From: Puniceibacterium confluentis
Lineage (GTDB): Bacteria; Pseudomonadota; Alphaproteobacteria; Rhodobacterales; Rhodobacteraceae
Reading direction: 5' to 3'
DNA length: 34,737 nt
NCBI RefSeq assembly: GCF_007923445.1
Contig: NZ_VOJI01000031.1
Location: 1 to 34,737, forward strand
The stretch's first letter is position 1; the number at the start of each line of letters is the position of its first letter. Below the pieces are notes generated by a model. It saw nothing but the letters and a program-made list of their open reading frames with translations. It did no database searches and had not been told where the DNA came from. This document shows, piece by piece, positions 32,026 through 34,737 of the stretch. The position numbers were made by a program, and so were the translations under genes.

Positions 32026-32454
32026 ATGACCATGACACATAAAGGCACCTGCTTTTGCGGCAGCGTTGAAACCGAGGTTTCCGGTAAGCCCGAAGGTATG
32101 GGCTATTGTCACTGCGAGTCCTGCCGCGCCTGGTCGGCGGGACCAGTGAACGCGTTCAGTCTTTGGAAAACGGACAGCGTCCGGATCACCAAAGGGCAGG
32201 AGCTCGTTGGCGAATATGCCGGCACTCCGAACTCGATGCGCCGGTTCTGCAAGAAATGCGGCGGACACATCATGACGGATCACCCGCAATGGGGCGTCAC
32301 CGATGTCTTCGCAGCCGCGATCCCCAGCCTGGTTTTTGAACCGGGCTTGCACGTGAACTACGCCGAGACCGTGCTGCCGATGCAAGACGGCTTGCCCAAA
32401 TTCAAGGATTTTCCGACTGAGATCGGCGGGTCCGGCGAGCAAGTGCCGGAATAG
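32026..32454 (+). CDS. GFA family Cys-rich zinc protein (glutathione-dependent formaldehyde-activating-like)
   Basis: This 142-residue protein is of the GFA/CENP-V-like family. Zinc-type cysteines are at positions 9 and 11 (CFC), 28, 30 and 33 (CHCESC), and 75 and 78 (CKKCGG), the family pattern. The first member (Gfa of Paracoccus) was named for glutathione-formaldehyde adduct formation, but most relatives have no proven reaction. GGGAGAGAG lies just upstream of the ATG. It is the first gene of an apparent operon with a methyltransferase and possibly a nitrilase, divergent from an HxlR-type regulator. Confidence 0.9.
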   Translation: MTMTHKGTCFCGSVETEVSGKPEGMGYCHCESCRAWSAGPVNAFSLWKTDSVRITKGQELVGEYAGTPNSMRRFCKKCGGHIMTDHPQWGVTDVFAAAIPSLVFEPGLHVNYAETVLPMQDGLPKFKDFPTEIGGSGEQVPE

Positions 32455-32492
32455 TGTCCATCCATCGAACTATGCCCCAAAAGGAGAGCGAC

Positions 32493-33365
32493 ATGACAAC
32501 CGCAACGAAAGCCTTCGATCCCGTCGCGTTCAAGCAAGCCACCCGCCGCCAGTGGGACGAAGCCGCCGAGGCCTGGAACCGGTGGACACCGCTTCTGGAC
32601 AGGTGGTTGGGGCCATCGACCGAATTGATGCTGGACCGGATGGGACTGACGCAAGGCAGTCGCGTTCTGGATATCGCGGCCGGCGCTGGCAGCCAGACGC
32701 TCAACGCGGCGAAGCGTGTCGGACCTTCGGGTCACGTACTGGCGACCGATCTATCGCCGGGGATACTGCAACATGCCAAAACCAATGCCGATCTGGCTGG
32801 CCTCGACAATGTGGAAACCCTGGTGGTCGACGGCGAGGAGGTTGGAGGGATCGAGGCCGAGCCTTTCGATGCGGTCATGTCGCGCGTCGGCCTGATCTAT
32901 TTTCCGGATCAGCACAAGGCGCTGACGGGTATGCGCGCGCAGTTGCGTCCAGGCGGCCGCATCGGTGCGATCACCTATGCCGAGGCCGGTCGCAACGGCT
33001 TTTTTTCGGTTCCGGTCGGCATCATCCGTCGCCGCGCGGCGCTGCCCGCGCCACTGCCGGGTCAACCTGGTCCCTTCTCGTTGGGCGACCCCGACGTGCT
33101 GGCTGCTCGATTGCGCGAGGCAGGATTCACCAACATCGAAATAGAGCGTGTCGCGGCACCAGTCCATTTGGGCTCGGCTCAGGAATGCCTGCAATTCGAG
33201 AAGGAAAGTTTTGGGGCCCTGCATCAGATGCTCGCGGGGCTAACCGCGCCCGAACGGGGTTACGCTTGGGACGAGATCGAGGAAGCGCTTTGTGCTTTCG
33301 AGAAGGATGGCCGTTTTGAAGGGCCTTGCGAGATGCTCGTCGCCACCGGGACAAAAGCTGCCTGA
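32493..33365 (+). CDS. Class I SAM-dependent methyltransferase
   Basis: This 290-residue methyltransferase is of the UbiE/COQ5-like class I fold. SAM motif I reads VLDIAAGAGSQTLNAA, then HVLATDLSPGILQHAK (motif II region), VVDGEEV, DAVMSRVGLIYFPDQHKAL (motif IV) and LRPGGRIGAITYAE (post-motif). The start at 32493 follows AAGGAG by 7 bases; a longer frame begins at 32454 without a site. It is 38 bases after the GFA gene. The substrate is unknown; the C-terminal half has a LREAGFTNIEIERV strand-helix and a variable tail that may form the acceptor pocket. Operon linkage with GFA suggests small-molecule or metalloid/thiol methylation, but this is a guess. Confidence 0.88.
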   Translation: MTTATKAFDPVAFKQATRRQWDEAAEAWNRWTPLLDRWLGPSTELMLDRMGLTQGSRVLDIAAGAGSQTLNAAKRVGPSGHVLATDLSPGILQHAKTNADLAGLDNVETLVVDGEEVGGIEAEPFDAVMSRVGLIYFPDQHKALTGMRAQLRPGGRIGAITYAEAGRNGFFSVPVGIIRRRAALPAPLPGQPGPFSLGDPDVLAARLREAGFTNIEIERVAAPVHLGSAQECLQFEKESFGALHQMLAGLTAPERGYAWDEIEEALCAFEKDGRFEGPCEMLVATGTKAA

Positions 33366-33469
33366 TCCATGTTGCAGGTCAGCAAGTTGCCTGATCTCTA
33401 ACGCCCACAACGAGGCTTCATGGCTGGCACCTGAAAGCAACATGGTAAAACACGGAAAGGAATGATCTG

Positions 33470-34405
33470 ATGACCAAAATCGCAATCGTTCAGGAACCGC
33501 CTGTCTATCTGAACCTGTCCGCTAGCATGGAACGCGCCATCGATCTGGTCGCGCAAGCCGCCAGCGAGGGCGCCCGACTACTGGTCTTCCCCGAGGCCTG
33601 GTTTCCCGGCTACCCGACGTTCTGCTGGCGTCTGTCACCGGGTGCCGACATGGGCAAGACGGATGAACTCTTTGCCCTGTTGCAGGCCAATTCCGTCGAC
33701 CTGAGCCGGGGTGGCATGACGCCCCTTCAAGAAGCGGCGGTTGAGCACGACATGGTCATCGTCGCAGGGTATCAGGAAATCGACGGCGAGGTGTCGGGAT
33801 CGACCTTGTTCAATTCCTGCATCATCATCGACGCCGACGGCACCATCGCAAACAACCACCGAAAACTCATGCCGACCAACCCCGAGCGCATGATCTGGGG
33901 CTTTGGTGACGGATCCGGCCTGAACGTGGTCGAGACGGCGGTGGGGCGGATCGGGGCGCTCCTGTGCTGGGAAAACTACATGCCGTTGGCGCGCGCCGCG
34001 CTCTATGCCCAGAACATCGACATCTATGTCGCACCGACCTGGGACAGCGGCGACACCTGGTTGGCCACGATGCAGCATATCGCCCGCGAAGGGGGCTGTT
34101 GGGTGATCGGATGCGCAACTTCCTTGGAGGCGTCGGATATTCCCAATGACATCCCGCATTACGACATTCTGTTTCCCAACAAGGATGAATGGGTGAACTC
34201 CGGCGATGCCGTGGTCTACAAGCCCTTCGGCGGGATCGCCGCCGGTCCGATGCACCGCGAAAAGGGGCTGCTGATGACCGAGATCGACGTTCCCGCCGCC
34301 CGGGCCTCGCGCCGGAAATTCGACGCGAGCGGCCACTATTCCCGCCCTGACGTGTTCACACTCACGGTCGATAGAAGCCACAAGCGGTCGGTGTCGTTCA
34401 TTTGA
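33470..34405 (+). CDS. Nitrilase (carbon-nitrogen hydrolase family)
   Basis: This 311-residue member of the nitrilase superfamily, nitrilase branch, has the catalytic triad Glu42 (VFPEAWFPGYP), Lys132 (HRKLMPTNPERMIWG) and Cys166 (GALLCWENYMPLAR). The phrase HRKLMPT and CWENYMPLARAALY are typical of true nitrilases (R-CN to acid plus ammonia) rather than ureidopropionases or amidases. YVAPTWDSGDTWLATMQHIAREGGCWVIG follows as expected. GGAAAGGA lies upstream of the ATG. The 104-base gap from the methyltransferase leaves open whether it shares the promoter. The substrate (aliphatic, arylaceto- or cyano-compound) cannot be told. Confidence 0.92.
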   Translation: MTKIAIVQEPPVYLNLSASMERAIDLVAQAASEGARLLVFPEAWFPGYPTFCWRLSPGADMGKTDELFALLQANSVDLSRGGMTPLQEAAVEHDMVIVAGYQEIDGEVSGSTLFNSCIIIDADGTIANNHRKLMPTNPERMIWGFGDGSGLNVVETAVGRIGALLCWENYMPLARAALYAQNIDIYVAPTWDSGDTWLATMQHIAREGGCWVIGCATSLEASDIPNDIPHYDILFPNKDEWVNSGDAVVYKPFGGIAAGPMHREKGLLMTEIDVPAARASRRKFDASGHYSRPDVFTLTVDRSHKRSVSFI

Positions 34406-34660
34406 CCGGCAGTGGTCTGCTGCATCACCAACACCCGCCGAGGCTACAGTCGCGGTAGACGCGAAGTGCAGATCACCGACATTTGTGACAGCGCGGCGAA
34501 AGCTCACTTTGTCCGCAGAGCGGACACCAGCTGCATCCTTCACTGCTGACGACGCTCGCGCGCAGTAGAAGTCCGGTTTGAGCCCGTAGTCGCCGGTCGA
34601 CTACTCGCAGCTTCACGTCCGCGAGTAACTATTGGACAATCGTCAATAGTGCGACCAAAC
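34406..34660. other. Gene-free 3' region with tandem inverted repeats
   Basis: After the nitrilase no coding frame is convincing. GTAGTCG/CGACTAC (34586-34592 with 34598-34604) and CTCGC/GCGAG (34604-34608 with 34621-34625) form neighbouring dyads. They could be a Rho-dependent 3' end or the flank of an insertion. Confidence 0.4.
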
Positions 34661-34737
34661 TGTGAACAAGCATGCAATTTTGACCCCGTGGCGGGGTGAT
34701 CGGCGTCCAAAAGTGACCCCCTTATACTGATTTGGAT
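34661..34737. mobile_element. Partial insertion-sequence end, IS21-like
   Basis: The edge sequence carries TGTGAAC near 34661, then TTTTGACCCC (34678-34687) and GGCGTCCAAAAGTGACCCCC (34702-34721). Repeated TGACCCC and GTCCAAAA words are typical of the long ends of IS21-family elements. Only the terminal 77 bases are in the window; the transposase would lie to the right. The outer boundary is approximate. Confidence 0.55.

Overview
The window looks like a chromosomal segment of a Rhodobacteraceae (Roseobacter-group) alphaproteobacterium. The evidence is high G+C, Sec/Tat-rich periplasmic binding proteins, TRAP transporters, the complete urtABCDE urea/short-amide ABC transporter, the Anbu peptidase operon, and intergenic ATATTTGGA-type repeats that I remember from this family. 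The species call is inference; I could run no search.

Left part (1-8941, nearly all on the minus strand). A 27-codon gene fragment runs off the left edge. Next come a secreted FmdA/AmdA-type amidase (267-1637) and a ~660-base stretch without a convincing gene. Two cobalamin units follow. One is riboswitch -> TonB receptor (btuB) -> B12-binding protein (btuF-like) -> cobO, a B12 scavenging and adenosylation unit. The other is an overlapping operon of a PduX-like L-threonine kinase, cobD/cbiB and cobC, which builds and attaches the aminopropanol-phosphate arm of the corrin ring.

Middle (8942-26465). A ketopantoate-reductase-family gene and an AMP-dependent acyl-CoA ligase lie divergently from a three-gene TRAP transporter. 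Its small permease carries an unusual N-terminal TM2-domain plus coiled-coil extension. Convergent to it is the four-gene Anbu operon on the minus strand: circularly permuted ATP-grasp, alpha-E, transglutaminase-like and Anbu proteasome-like peptidase. This looks like a peptide-modification/proteolysis system whose substrate is, to my knowledge, not settled. The divergent urtABCDE operon follows on the plus strand. Strong hairpins separate each transporter binding-protein gene from its permease genes.

Right part (26466-34737). A selD fused to an N-terminal FAD/NAD(P) oxidoreductase domain converges on selU/mnmH, giving a selenouridine (tRNA wobble) module. A tRNA-Phe(GAA) gene comes next and looks like the border of a genomic island: beyond it lie three tandem 12-base repeats resembling integrase arm sites, a decayed IS5-family transposase, a four-gene accessory cluster (HxlR-type regulator divergent from a GFA-family Cys-rich protein, a SAM methyltransferase and a nitrilase), and an apparent IS21-like end at the right edge. 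The accessory cluster has the feel of an inducible detoxification or small-molecule conversion unit, but its substrate cannot be read from the sequence.
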